Below, in pieces: positions 15,738-23,445 of a stretch of DNA of 64,000 bases. The notes beneath the pieces were generated by a model. The model saw only the letters and a list, made by a program, of their open reading frames with translations. It was not told where the DNA came from and searched no databases. The position numbers and the translations under genes are program-made. This DNA is from Streptomyces halobius (GTDB taxonomy: Bacteria; Actinomycetota; Actinomycetes; Streptomycetales; Streptomycetaceae), in NCBI RefSeq assembly GCF_023277745.1, contig NZ_CP086322.1, forward strand, positions 1,054,001 to 1,118,000, read 5' to 3'. Numbering within the stretch: position 1 is the first letter of the stretch; every line of letters starts with the position of its first letter.

Positions 15738-16637
15738 TCAGTGTGTGGTGAGGCGTGCGATCGTCCCGATCTCAAGAGCGGTCCACATTGCGCCGTCCGG
15801 GCCTTGAGCGATGCCGTGGGGTTCTGAGGACGGGCTGGGGAGATCGTGTTCGTCGATACGGCCGTCAGGAGTGATCCGTCCGATGCGATTGGCTCCCCAC
15901 TCGGTGAACCAGCAGTTCCCGTCGGTGCCGGCGGCGATGGCGTGCGGGCGTGACGCGGGGTCGGGAAGGGCGAACTCATCGATCTTTCCGTCCGGCGCGA
16001 TCCGTCCGATCTGACCGCTTCCGATTTCGACGAACCACAGGGCACCATCGGCGCCGGCTGTGATGCCGACCGGGGCGCTGGCAGGCGTTGGCAACGAATG
16101 GACGGTGACGACGCCGTCGCTTGCGATAGCACCAATCGCGTTCGCCTGATTCATAGTGAACCAGAGCCGGTCGTCCGGGCCGGGGGCGATGGCTGAGGGG
16201 AAGGCTCCCGAGATCGGGAGGGGAAACTCGGTGACGTGACCGTCGGTCGTGATGCGGCCGATGCGGTCGGCGCTGGCTTCGGTGAACCACAGGGCGTCAT
16301 CGGGGCCCGCCGCGATCCCGAATGGCCCGGCATCCGAAGTCGGCAGTGGGAACGAGGCGATGTCTCCGGCTGTGGTTATGCGGCCGATGCGATGGCTGCG
16401 GAACTCGGTGAACCACAGTGCGTCATCGGGCCCTGCTGTGATGATCGACGGTCCATTGGAAGCCGGTTCGAGCTGGTAGGAGGTGTTGTCGCCGTCTGGT
16501 GTGGCCCGGCCAATCCGTCCGTGATGGACCATGGTGAACCACACTGCGCCGTCTGGTCCGGCAGTGATTCCGTAGGGTCCAGCCTCACTGTCGGAAACAG
16601 AGAGCTCCCTGATGGAAACGGTCGGACGATGCGGCAT
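15738..16637 (-). CDS. vgb: Virginiamycin B lyase (streptogramin B resistance)
   Basis: 299 residues, the standard length of Vgb. It consists of seven repeats of about 40 residues with the consensus GP.GI..GPDGALWFTE...RIGRI, the blades of a beta-propeller. Vgb linearises type B streptogramins by cleaving the ester bond in a Mg-dependent elimination; it is cytoplasmic. Key residues of the family appear: the His of PHAIAAGTDG, the His of EPHGIAQGPDG and the Glu of MWTALEIGTIA. The start is the ATG at 16637 (MPHRPTVSI); upstream frame is rejected. It lies outside the right end repeat of the Tn7-like transposon and is divergent from the gene at 16704. Actual substrate is inferred from family. 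Confidence 0.85.
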   Translation of the reverse strand: MPHRPTVSIRELSVSDSEAGPYGITAGPDGAVWFTMVHHGRIGRATPDGDNTSYQLEPASNGPSIITAGPDDALWFTEFRSHRIGRITTAGDIASFPLPTSDAGPFGIAAGPDDALWFTEASADRIGRITTDGHVTEFPLPISGAFPSAIAPGPDDRLWFTMNQANAIGAIASDGVVTVHSLPTPASAPVGITAGADGALWFVEIGSGQIGRIAPDGKIDEFALPDPASRPHAIAAGTDGNCWFTEWGANRIGRITPDGRIDEHDLPSPSSEPHGIAQGPDGAMWTALEIGTIARLTTH

Positions 16638-16703
16638 GGGCGGGTTCCTTGGATGGCGGACGGTAGAAGTGCGCCTGCGGATGCTAGCCGGACAGTGGCC
16701 CCC

Positions 16704-17360
16704 ATGCTCCTGGATATTTCCGCGGCCGTGCACGCCCGCACTGTGCTGGAGTACGTCGCCGTCCACTCCCCGGACCCCGAGGCCGAGGTGCGCCTCGCGG
16801 TGCTCATGCTCACCCTGCGGGCCGCACGCGCCGGCACCGGGAACATCACCGGCCAGGACCTGACCGGCTGGCTCCAAGGCGATGCCGAGCGGGTACTCCA
16901 GCAGCTGGTCGCGGCCGACTGGCTGCGCCTGTCCGGCACCGTCGCCGACGTGATGGCCTCCCGGTCCGAGGACACCACCGCCATCACCGTCCCCACGCTG
17001 CTGCCGGAGCAGCCCCGCCCGTTCACCTTCGGCAAGAACAATCGCGCGAGGATCTCCGGCTGGGCCCAGAAGGTCGTGGGTGACCGGAAGATCCGGAAGA
17101 AGAAGCTGGGCGCCACCGCCCGGCTCCTGGCCCTCTACACCGCCGCCCACACCCGCCCCGACGACCGCCTCGGACATCCCGAGGACGACGGACTGCCCGT
17201 GGACCAGGTCGCCGCGTTCTGCACCCTGCCCCCCGAACAGGTCGGCGAGAACGCCGAACTGCTGATCGCCGCCGACTGGCTCACCGAAGCCGACACCGAC
17301 CAAGGACGCCTGCGCGGACAGCTCACCGAGCGCATCCTGCCGCTGGGCGGGCTGCTGTAG
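16704..17360 (+). CDS. Hypothetical protein with winged-helix-like repeats
   Basis: 218 residues from MLLDISAAVHARTVLEY. Two segments are alike: ITGQDLTGWLQGDAERVLQQ-LVAADWLRL (about 50-80) and LPVDQVAAFCTLPPEQVGEN-AELLIAADWL (about 170-200). Both look like a helix-turn-helix followed by AADWL, separated by a basic stretch (KVVGDRKIRKKKLGATARLL). This suggests a two-winged-helix DNA-binding protein, though no family is recognised. It is divergent from vgb (67 bp apart) and lies just ahead of a tnpC remnant, so it may have arrived with a Tn554-like element. Confidence 0.65.
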   Translation: MLLDISAAVHARTVLEYVAVHSPDPEAEVRLAVLMLTLRAARAGTGNITGQDLTGWLQGDAERVLQQLVAADWLRLSGTVADVMASRSEDTTAITVPTLLPEQPRPFTFGKNNRARISGWAQKVVGDRKIRKKKLGATARLLALYTAAHTRPDDRLGHPEDDGLPVDQVAAFCTLPPEQVGENAELLIAADWLTEADTDQGRLRGQLTERILPLGGLL

Positions 17361-17413
17361 CAGGGCGCGGTCAGCGGCCGATGACCCATGACGCGGCAGG
17401 CTTTTCCGCATCC

Positions 17414-17638
17414 GTGCCGGGGAGCCGCGCGGACGTCTCCCGCACCTTCCTCTACGGCAACCCCGAGGCCAGGACCGCGGTCGCCACCGCCATGGCCGAA
17501 GCCGGCGAACGCCGGTCTTACATCCTCGCCGAGCGGGACGACGAGCGGGACGCGACCTGGCGTGAACGCGCGCTGAACGCCGAAGACGCCCTGAAGGCCG
17601 CCCATGCCGAGATCCTCGCCCAGCGCGCCTCCTTGACG
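17414..17638 (+). pseudogene. tnpC (DUF6262) remnant
   Basis: The frame reads RADVSRTFLYGNPEARTAVA and TAMAEAGERRSYILAERDDE and RDATWRERALNAEDALKAAH-AEILAQR, closely matching residues about 50-125 of the TnpC protein at 5645-6232 (roughly three residues in four identical). The N-terminal 50 residues and the distal coiled coil are missing, and the downstream sequence to 17830 is unrelated (GVPLNFATHAPGG...). It is the scar of a second Tn554-family element. Confidence 0.75.
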
Positions 17639-17835
17639 CTCGGGGTGCCGTTGAACTTCGCGACCCACGCTCCGGGCGGTCCGGTCAGGCGGGCCGTTGC
17701 GGAGCCGTCCGGGTTCGGCGCCCAGCCGGCCATCGCCGTGCGGCGCGCGTCCTCCTCGTCCAGCGCACGGACAGTGGTGGTGATCGGAGCCGTGATCGTG
17801 ACCGTGAACGTCTTAAGCGGCGGCGCCGCCCTGCG

Positions 17836-18177
17836 CTACTTACGGTACTGAGCAACGGCATGCTGGTAGCGCACCAGCTCCCGCACGTACTGCTCGATGC
17901 GTACGAACCCGCGGGCCGCGTCGTGGCCGGTGGTGTCGACTTCGCTGAACCGCACCCACTCTCCGGTACCGACCCCGCAGGGACCCGAACGCTCGTACAG
18001 GGTATCCAGCGGTGCGCCTGCGGCCTTCGCCTTCGCGCACCGATCCTTGATGTACCCGGCGTGCGACCCGCTCTCTACGGCCCAGGCGACCATGTGCAGG
18101 TAACCGTGATGCTCGGCGGGATCGGTGACGTGGTTGATGGCGCCACCGTAAGGCGGGTTGAACTTCGGCTCCTGCAC
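17836..18177 (-). CDS. Hypothetical protein (last gene of a minus-strand series)
   Basis: 113 residues starting at GTG 18177 (VQEPKFNPPYGGAINHVTDP), with GGAGAG of the preceding gene as RBS and two bases between stop and start. Contains a helical, conserved-looking centre (YLHMVAWAVESGSHAGYIKD) with Cys-containing KDRCAKAKAAG and ERSGPCGVGTGEWVRFSEVD, then EQYVRELVRYQHAVAQ. No family recognised. Tight spacing shows co-transcription with 18180-18482. Confidence 0.65.
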   Translation of the reverse strand: MQEPKFNPPYGGAINHVTDPAEHHGYLHMVAWAVESGSHAGYIKDRCAKAKAAGAPLDTLYERSGPCGVGTGEWVRFSEVDTTGHDAARGFVRIEQYVRELVRYQHAVAQYRK

Positions 18178-18179
18178 GG

Positions 18180-18482
18180 TCAGCTCTCCTTGATCGCGGT
18201 GTCGGAAGTGGTGGTCGGAATGTAGAGACGGCGTCCGTCGACCCGGCACTTCGAGGAGAAGCCGGTCAGGTGCGCGACGCGGTTCGGGTACAGCGGCTCG
18301 ACGCCTTCGTTTTGGACGCAGGCCCAGTCGTTGATCTCGTTCGCGGTGGTGTCGGCCTTCGCATAGTCGTCGAAGATCACGCCCATATGCTGCTTGGCCC
18401 TGGCCTCCAGCTTCGGGGTGACCGCGACGGCGACGACGAAGTTAGCCAGGTTCTCGTGCTCGACGAGGGTGTAGCGGGGCAT
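18180..18482 (-). CDS. Hypothetical protein
   Basis: 100 residues, MPRYTLVEHENLANFVVAVA then VTPKLEARAKQHMGVIFDDY. An alpha/beta small protein without recognised domain; one Cys in NDWACVQNEG and one in SSKCRVDGRRL. ATG preceded by AAGGAGACCTGACT, a good RBS. It is co-transcribed with 17836-18177 and probably with the damaged gene upstream. Confidence 0.65.
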   Translation of the reverse strand: MPRYTLVEHENLANFVVAVAVTPKLEARAKQHMGVIFDDYAKADTTANEINDWACVQNEGVEPLYPNRVAHLTGFSSKCRVDGRRLYIPTTTSDTAIKES

Positions 18483-18504
18483 AGTCAGGTCTCCTTAGAG
18501 GTTT

Positions 18505-18664
18505 TCAGGAGGTGGGCCGGCCGAAGAACCCGGCGCTGATGAGGTCCGTGTTGTGTTTGACCATCAGGTCGTAGCAGGCGGCCTGGGCTCGGTTCATCAC
18601 CTCGATCTCGTCGGCCAGTGCACCGTGGATGGTCTCGACGGCGACGTTGTCGTCCTTCCGACAT
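18505..18664 (-). pseudogene. Small gene with probable frameshift
   Basis: The frame DDNVAVETIHGALADEIEVM then NRAQAACYDLMVKHNTDLIS-AGFFGRPTS is clearly coding in character but has no start. The ATG at 18664 (ATG TCG GAA G) would lead into it if one base of GGAAGGAC were absent. Either an indel has broken the gene or the read has an error there. It directly follows a terminator hairpin and precedes the gene at 18482. Confidence 0.5.
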
Positions 18665-18700
18665 AACAAAAGCGGCCCACCGGAATGGTGAGCCGCTGAG
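18661..18700 (-). terminator. Intrinsic terminator
   Basis: On the minus strand AGCGGCTCACC, a five-base loop, GGTGGGCCGCT, then TTTTGTT: an 11-bp stem (one G-T pair) and T-run. It follows the gene at 18721-19029. The boxed sequence AAGGACGC(C/A)ACA just ahead of it recurs before the similar terminator at 20348. Confidence 0.75.
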
Positions 18701-18720
18701 TTGTTGTGGCGTCCTTGGGT

Positions 18721-19029
18721 CTACTGTTCTTCGTGACAGAGCCCGTTGTCGATCAGGTACGTCTTGTCGGCAGCGAGCTGCCGGATCTTCTCGATATAGC
18801 TGGAGCTGGTCCTGGCCCGTGCTGCGGCTGCGTCCGTGATGATCCTCATTGCGGACTGCCACTCTTCTGCGCTGCCTTCTGCCTGGTGCGCCTGCTGTAG
18901 TCGTCCGATCAGGCGGTAGGACCGCACGAGATCCTGGGCCAAGTCGCTCGGTGCGGGAAGCGGCATGTGGTGGAGGCTGCCCCACGGCGTGGTGAGCAGC
19001 GCGGTCGAGCTGACAATGGCGATCTTCAT
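18721..19029 (-). CDS. Hypothetical protein
   Basis: 102 residues, MKIAIVSSTALLTTPWGSLH then HMPLPAPSDLAQDLVRSYRL. Mostly helical after a short N-terminal strand; the C-terminal part (SSSYIEKIRQLAADKTYLID) could pack as a helical hairpin. No family recognised and no transmembrane segment. It is last in its transcription unit, followed by the terminator at 18661-18700. Confidence 0.6.
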   Translation of the reverse strand: MKIAIVSSTALLTTPWGSLHHMPLPAPSDLAQDLVRSYRLIGRLQQAHQAEGSAEEWQSAMRIITDAAAARARTSSSYIEKIRQLAADKTYLIDNGLCHEEQ

Positions 19030-19032
19030 TGG

Positions 19033-19414
19033 TCAGGGGTTCCTCTTGAAGATGAAGACGCGCCCGTTCTCCTGGACGAAGGCCTCGTCTTCCCTGAGCA
19101 CGTACTCAGTTGAAGCGGGTGAGGGACGCGTACGACTTCTCGGCCTCGACCCGAACGTTGTGGGCGAGCTGCCTGTCGAACTATACGTCCGTCAGCTTCT
19201 TCGTGCCGTCGTCTGCGGCCACGCCGACGTTCTCGCGGACTTCCTCGACCATTGTGAACCGCTGCCCGTCGGCGTCAGGGTCCCAGCGGGAGCACCGGAC
19301 GGCGTCCTCCCACATCCGGATGCGGACCCACACCTTCTCGATGTTCCGCGCGGTGATCTTCTCGATGCCGACGATCCGCAGCATCTTCGCCAGGTGCTCC
19401 TGCACGTCGCTCAC
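19033..19414 (-). pseudogene. CNCE-family paralogue with amber codon and frameshift
   Basis: Starts with a GTG overlapping the previous stop (GTGA): MSDVQEHLAKMLRIVGIEKI then TARNIEKVWVRIRMWEDAVRC and DPDADGQRFTMVEEVRENVG. An amber codon follows KKLTDV (about 19181). The same frame then continues FDRQLAHNVRVEAEKSYASL-TRFN, and after a one-base shift TEYVLREDEAFVQENGRVFI-FKRNP to the stop at 19033. The chain of in-register fragments shows one gene broken twice. Layout (helix, NI..V, Cys, DG.RF) matches the paralogues at 19411 and 20403. Confidence 0.6.
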
Positions 19415-19863
19415 CGGTGCCCCTCCTGCTCGATGATCGCGGCCAGCGTCAGCTCGGCCCACTGCTTCTTGACGTTCTCCACTCCGAGCCTGGAGTTCGG
19501 GTAGCCCTCGCGCGGGTTCGGCACGTTCTCGCGGATCGTCATGCTGCCAATACGCGAGCCGTCGCTGAGGCTGAACCGGTGGCCGTCGAACTCGGCGTAC
19601 TCGCACGCCTCGGTCGACTCGCAGTTACAGACGCTCGTGATGCTGTCGGCGAAGATGTTGTTGCCCTTGAGGCTCTCTCCGAAGTACTTCACGGCCAGGG
19701 AGCGACGGACCTCGCCGAACACGTCCAGTGACATGTTGTGATCGTCGGCGTACTTCTCCAGCAGGACCACGTCCGTCTTGCGCTCCGCGGTCTCGTCCTG
19801 CCCCAGGCCACCGCGCGGGTCTCGGTAGTACCAGACCACTTCAACCGTTCGAGCCAGGCTCAC
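19411..19863 (-). CDS. Hypothetical protein, CNCE/DGHRF paralogue
   Basis: 150 residues from a GTG overlapping the upstream stop. N-terminal strand block VEVVWYYRDPRGGLGQDETA with ERKTDVVLLEKYADDHNM, then LAVKYFGESLKGNNIFADSI and the signature VCNCESTEACEYAEFDGHRF. The gene at 20403-21124 has the same order of motifs (RVTW...TEDCIVDS, then VPVCNCENSELSSLCDFAE and DGGYRFHLE), so the two are diverged paralogues. Closely spaced Cys residues could bind metal or form disulfides. Function unknown. Confidence 0.65.
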   Translation of the reverse strand: MSLARTVEVVWYYRDPRGGLGQDETAERKTDVVLLEKYADDHNMSLDVFGEVRRSLAVKYFGESLKGNNIFADSITSVCNCESTEACEYAEFDGHRFSLSDGSRIGSMTIRENVPNPREGYPNSRLGVENVKKQWAELTLAAIIEQEGHR

Positions 19864-20325
19864 TTCTCCGCTTCCTTCCAGTAAATACACAGGATCTTGC
19901 CAGTGCTCACGCCGGCGCACGTGATGATGTGAACGGTCTCTCCGTTCGGCCCCTCGACGTTGAAGGTACGGCGAAGGTAACCGTCGTACGTGTCCTCGAC
20001 GCAGGAGTTCCGGAACTGCCTTTCGGTGATGACGTGAGGGAGCCACCCTCCGAATACGGCTCTGATGCGTGAGGAGGTAAATCGACTCGCCGACGATCGG
20101 CCGGGCATCGGGCACCAGCTCCACCACGGTACGCCGCTCCCCCAGAGCCATCGGGAGGATTCCGCGGGGCTTGTCGGCCGTGGCCCAGCGCGAGAACTCA
20201 CAGTTGCCGTCGCGGAAGATGAGCCGCATTCCCTCGCGGCGGACGAAGAGGAACGTGTAGTCCGCCACCGGCTCGAACGCCCCTCCCTGCGGTACCAGCT
20301 CGTCGCCGGACTTGATGTGCGTCAT
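19860..20325 (-). pseudogene. Hypothetical gene with one frameshift
   Basis: The ATG at 20325 opens MTHIKSGDELVPQGGAFEPV then ADYTFLFVRREGMRLIFRDG and ARPIVGESIYLLTH. Near 20063 the coding sense moves to the next frame as IRAVFGGWLPHVITERQFRN, SCVEDTYDGYLRRTFNVEGP and ends ILCIYWKEAEK at 19860, overlapping the next start. The protein would be about 154 residues. A single base change in length explains it; a programmed shift is not supported by any slippery run here. Confidence 0.6.
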
Positions 20326-20345
20326 GATGCCTTCCATATCCAGGC

Positions 20346-20378
20346 ATGAAAAAAGCGGCTGCCGGTCGGCAAGCCGCG
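20346..20378 (-). terminator. Intrinsic terminator
   Basis: Minus strand GCGGCTTGCC, four-base loop, GGCAGCCGC and TTTTTT. It follows the gene ending at 20403 and precedes the ATG at 20325. Preceded by AAGGACGCAACA, the same box as before the terminator at 18661. Confidence 0.8.
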
Positions 20379-20402
20379 CGGATTTCTGTTGCGTCCTTGC
20401 TG

Positions 20403-21124
20403 CTACTGGTGGCCGTACTTCTCGCGGACCAGCGTCAGGAACCCGACGCTGAGGGTGTTGCTGACGATGCCCAGAATCCTGTCGCTGGCCCGGTCCTGGA
20501 CGATCTCGCACCCCGCGTACGAGTTGGACGTCTCCAGGTGGAAGCGGTACCCGCCGTCCTCGGCGAAGTCGCACAGCGAAGACAGCTCGGAATTCTCGCA
20601 GTTGCATACCGGCACGACGTCCTGGAGCGTGATGTTCTCCGGCTCCATCTGCCCGATCGACATCCACCGTTTGGCGAGCATCGTGCGAAGGAGCTGGTCG
20701 CGCTGCTCGGGGTCACCCGGCCGTGTCATCTGCGCGGAGTCAACGATGCAGTCCTCGGTGTGGGACTTCTCCGTTCCCGTGCGTTGCCATGTCACGCGGT
20801 AGCGCGTACGGACCGACGTCTCCTCTTCGGATGCGCTGTCGCTCTCCGTCTGCTCTTCGGTCTCGAAGTGGAAGGTGTAGGAGACGAAAATCTTGTCGGG
20901 GTTCTTGACGTCGACGAAATGCAGCGTGTCCCCCTCGACCCGCCATTCCCCTTTGCGCGGCCACGCCATGAACCATGGGGTGCCCTTGCCCTCGGCATCG
21001 TCCTGAGCCCCTTGGTCTGCATCGCATGCACCGCGCGCTCCCCAGACAGGGCAGGGTGCATGTTGTTGACCACGGTCACCCGCTGCCCTTCGCGAATCCG
21101 TCGCTTGAATGCCGCCAGGCTCAT
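20403..21124 (-). pseudogene. CNCE paralogue with one frameshift
   Basis: Begins MSLAAFKRRIREGQRVTVVN then NMHPALSGERAVHAMQTKG, an SH3/KOW-like start seen in several Streptomyces hypothetical proteins. Near 21008 the frame changes and continues DDAEGKGTPWFMAWPRKGEW, RVEGDTLHFVDVKNPDKIFV and so on to VPVCNCENSELSSLCDFAE, DGGYRFHLETSNSYAGCEIV and LTLVREKYGHQ. Intact it would be about 240 residues. The C-terminal half is a paralogue of 19411-19863. The first half suggests binding of another macromolecule, which is inference only. Confidence 0.6.
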
Positions 21125-21157
21125 GGCTGTGTTCCTCTCGGCTCTCGTTCGTTGGAG

Positions 21158-22027
21158 TTAGGAGGCGTAGGCGCTCAGGACCGCGTACGCCTGCGCGACG
21201 GTCGCCTCGCGCAGCCAAACGGCCGCCCACGTTCGGCCGTGGTTCTGGTCATCGACCCGCTTCACGGCCAGGGCGTGGCGGATGGTGAGGACGCCGCTCT
21301 CGTCCTTCAGGTCGGTGTATCTGGGCACGTCGCTGACGACGTGCGTCGCGGTGAGGCCCGGGAACGTGGCGGCGACCTCGCCGCGAACTTCCTCCGGCAC
21401 CTCCTTGTAGCCCCGCATGGGGGTGCTGATGCTCGGCCTAATGCCTTGCGTGATACGTGCGGCCTCATGGAGGGGCAGGTGCGGGATACGGATCTCCACG
21501 CGGGTGTCGTCGGCGCCCGTGGATGTGATGCTCACCCCGAGCGGGCGTCGCTCCCCTTCCTCGTACTCCCGGATCGACGCGTTGAGCAGCTCCGGCGTGT
21601 ACTCGATGAACGTGTTGTAGGTGCCGCCGTGAGCGATGGCGGGAATGCCGGCGTCCCGCAGCGGGAGAGACAGCACACGCAGGCCGGCCACAGCGTCCTC
21701 GCGTCCGAAGTGCGGCAGGATCTCGGTGCGGATGGCCTCGACCGTCCGGCGCACGGTGGTGGCCTGGTCGTCGGCGGCCTCGACCTCGGCAGTCACGTCC
21801 GCCAGGGGCTTGCGCTTGTCGGTGCTGATCGACACGTGCGCGGTCAGCAAGACCCGCTCGGTGCCGTCGTCCAGGCAGACACGGAAACCGATACGGTGCA
21901 CCACGATCGCGGAACTCAAGATGGCCTCGACATGCCACTCAGGGCCGAGCATCGCGGCCGTGTCGTACGCGATCCGGAGGAGCGGTTCAGCCACGAGCGT
22001 GAAGTCGGTGTACATCGGGTCGGTCAC
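21158..22027 (-). CDS. Hypothetical protein
   Basis: 289 residues from a GTG at 22027 with GTAGGAG as RBS. An alpha/beta protein: YTDFTLVAEPLLRIAYDTAA, VLLTAHVSISTDKRKPLADV, then VRRTVEAIRTEILPHFGRED. A second alike pair of strands follows: VSITSTGADDTRVEIRIPHL and VSDVPRYTDLKDESGVLTIR. The C-terminus NHGRTWAAVWLREATVAQAY is similar in flavour to a ferredoxin-like fold. No catalytic motif. Complete, unlike several neighbours. Upstream codons of the frame lie in the preceding gene and are rejected. Confidence 0.65.
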   Translation of the reverse strand: MTDPMYTDFTLVAEPLLRIAYDTAAMLGPEWHVEAILSSAIVVHRIGFRVCLDDGTERVLLTAHVSISTDKRKPLADVTAEVEAADDQATTVRRTVEAIRTEILPHFGREDAVAGLRVLSLPLRDAGIPAIAHGGTYNTFIEYTPELLNASIREYEEGERRPLGVSITSTGADDTRVEIRIPHLPLHEAARITQGIRPSISTPMRGYKEVPEEVRGEVAATFPGLTATHVVSDVPRYTDLKDESGVLTIRHALAVKRVDDQNHGRTWAAVWLREATVAQAYAVLSAYAS

Positions 22028-22089
22028 AGTTGCTCCTACTCGTAGATGCGGTCGCTGAACTTGATGTCGGCGAGTCGCCGATTCCGATT

Positions 22090-22785
22090 TCATTTGTCCT
22101 CGGGGACGGTGTGGATGGGGTGTTCGTGCGGCTCGAAGCCCTCGATGAGCATGCTGTAGAACTTCGTGCCGGTGTGTGCCTGAAGGCACGCCCACATGCC
22201 GGTCTCCGGCTTCGGCGCGATCCCGATCGACTTGTGACCCATGCGGACGTCGTAGCGGCCGTCGTCGCGCTTCTGGAGGTAGCCGATCCCGCTGCCACAA
22301 CCTTGCGTGTTGAAGTCCACGAGGAAGTCGCCGTCCTTCAGCGGCATAAGGGAGACGAGCACGCCGGGGGCCGGGATGAGGGAGGGCTGGACCTCGTACG
22401 ACTGCGTTGTGCCGAAGCGCTCAGAGATCCGGTTGGTTCCCTCACACTCGCAGCCGTTGTTCACGCAGCAGCCGCACTGGGACGTGTCGATGACTCGCTC
22501 GTCCATCGTCCCCGCCTTCTTGCCGGCCAGTCGGCTGCCGAAGGACTGTGTCGGCGGGGTGAACCAGTACAGAGCGGAGGCCGCGTACTCGCTCGACGTG
22601 AAGCCAGGCATGGCGATGGACTCGACGCTGCGACCGGTCCAGTCAGCGACCCAGCTGCGGTCGGCCGTCTCGTAGACGATGCCCTGATACAGGAAGCCGT
22701 CGGCATCGCCGGGGGCGTCCGTGTAGACCTTGAACCGGGTCCCTTCCTCGTTCATCGGCTGGTAGTGGAACTTCGGCTCCGGCAT
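22090..22785 (-). CDS. Cys-rich hypothetical protein
   Basis: 231 residues from MPEPKFHYQPMNEEGTRFKV. The middle has the cluster TSQCGCCVNNGCECEGTNRI, five Cys in ten residues, comparable in position and spacing to the CNCE motif of the neighbours and a possible metal site. The rest is strand-rich (YDVRMGHKSIGIAPKPETGM, FYSMLIEGFEPHEHPIHTVP). An N-terminal MPEPKFHY resembles VQEPKFNPPYGG of the gene at 17836-18177, suggesting a common N-terminal motif. Function unknown. Confidence 0.65.
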   Translation of the reverse strand: MPEPKFHYQPMNEEGTRFKVYTDAPGDADGFLYQGIVYETADRSWVADWTGRSVESIAMPGFTSSEYAASALYWFTPPTQSFGSRLAGKKAGTMDERVIDTSQCGCCVNNGCECEGTNRISERFGTTQSYEVQPSLIPAPGVLVSLMPLKDGDFLVDFNTQGCGSGIGYLQKRDDGRYDVRMGHKSIGIAPKPETGMWACLQAHTGTKFYSMLIEGFEPHEHPIHTVPEDK

Positions 22786-22787
22786 GC

Positions 22788-22987
22788 TCAGTCCTTCCGG
22801 CCGGACGGCTCCGGCTTGTTGTAGCGGTAGACGAAATAGGCGGCCATCTTGCGGCTCGCGAATCCGGGGATTCCGCCGCCGTTGCAAGGGTGGGGAGGTA
22901 CTCGGCGACCCAGTTCGAGCCGCTGATGTGCTCCCACACGAAGCCGTAGGAGGTGTGGATAATCGTGCGAAGTTCCAAAGGACTCAT
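22788..22987 (-). pseudogene. Small gene with one frameshift
   Basis: The ATG at 22987, after a GGGGGG-type RBS, opens MSPLELRTIIHTSYGFVWEH and ISGSNWVAEYLP. Near 22875 the sense moves to the next frame as PCNGGGIPGFASRKMAAYFV and YRYNKPEPSGRKD, with a stop at 22788 just before the next ATG. Intact it would encode about 66 residues with WEHISGSNWVAEYL reminiscent of a KOW/SH3 strand pair. Single-base indel is the likely cause. Confidence 0.55.
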
Positions 22988-23089
22988 TTATTCCCCCCTT
23001 CTCAACTCCGGATTTCTGGCCCCGGGAAGCCCTGTGCCTCTCCCCGCAATGACGCGGATGCCCGATCGAATCGGGAGAGAGACTGTGAA
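22988..23089 (-). other. Intergenic spacer with perfect short hairpin
   Basis: Contains the palindromic hairpin CCCGAT-TCG-ATCGGG (about 23070-23085), followed downstream by a purine-rich RBS region for the gene at 22987. Possibly an attenuator; no T-run. Confidence 0.35.
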
Positions 23090-23416
23090 TCAATTGCCGA
23101 GCCAGACTCGGTTTTCATCGGCCCAGTGGTAGAGGTACTGGAGCTCGTCGGTGCACTTGCCGGGCGAGCCAGACTCTTCGAGCCACCCGATGATGGTCCG
23201 GAGCTGCACGATGGCCTTGTTCTCGTCTGCCATCCTGTCCAGCTTCTCGAACTCCACGTCGGAGACATAGAAGTTGGAGTGCTTGAGGACATCCGAAACC
23301 TTCGACACGATGCCCTCGAACTCGGCGATGCCGTCCTCGGTGCTCATGTCGATGTTGTGGTCGAGCACGATGTGCTTCTTGATGTCCAGCGTCTCGACCC
23401 ATACGTTTGTCGGCAC
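23090..23416 (-). CDS. Hypothetical helical protein
   Basis: 108 residues from GTG 23416 (VPTNVWVETLDIKKHIVLDH). RBS AGGAGAGGGG adjoins the IS630 insertion point. Largely helical: IAEFEGIVSKVSDVLKHSNF, YVSDVEFEKLDRMADENKAI then VQLRTIIGWLEES, ending YLYHWADENRVWLGN. No family recognised. The two nested IS elements (23434-26094) separate it from its original promoter; without them the RBS would follow directly on the tRNA-like hairpin region. Confidence 0.65.
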   Translation of the reverse strand: MPTNVWVETLDIKKHIVLDHNIDMSTEDGIAEFEGIVSKVSDVLKHSNFYVSDVEFEKLDRMADENKAIVQLRTIIGWLEESGSPGKCTDELQYLYHWADENRVWLGN

Positions 23417-23445
23417 TGTGATCCCCTCTCCTAGTGCTCGATTCC

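Noticed and set aside
17518..17733. Minus-strand frame with GPPGAWVAKFNGTPSVKE
   Set aside because: Short segment looks protein-like but most of the frame is antisense to the tnpC remnant; too little to call a gene.
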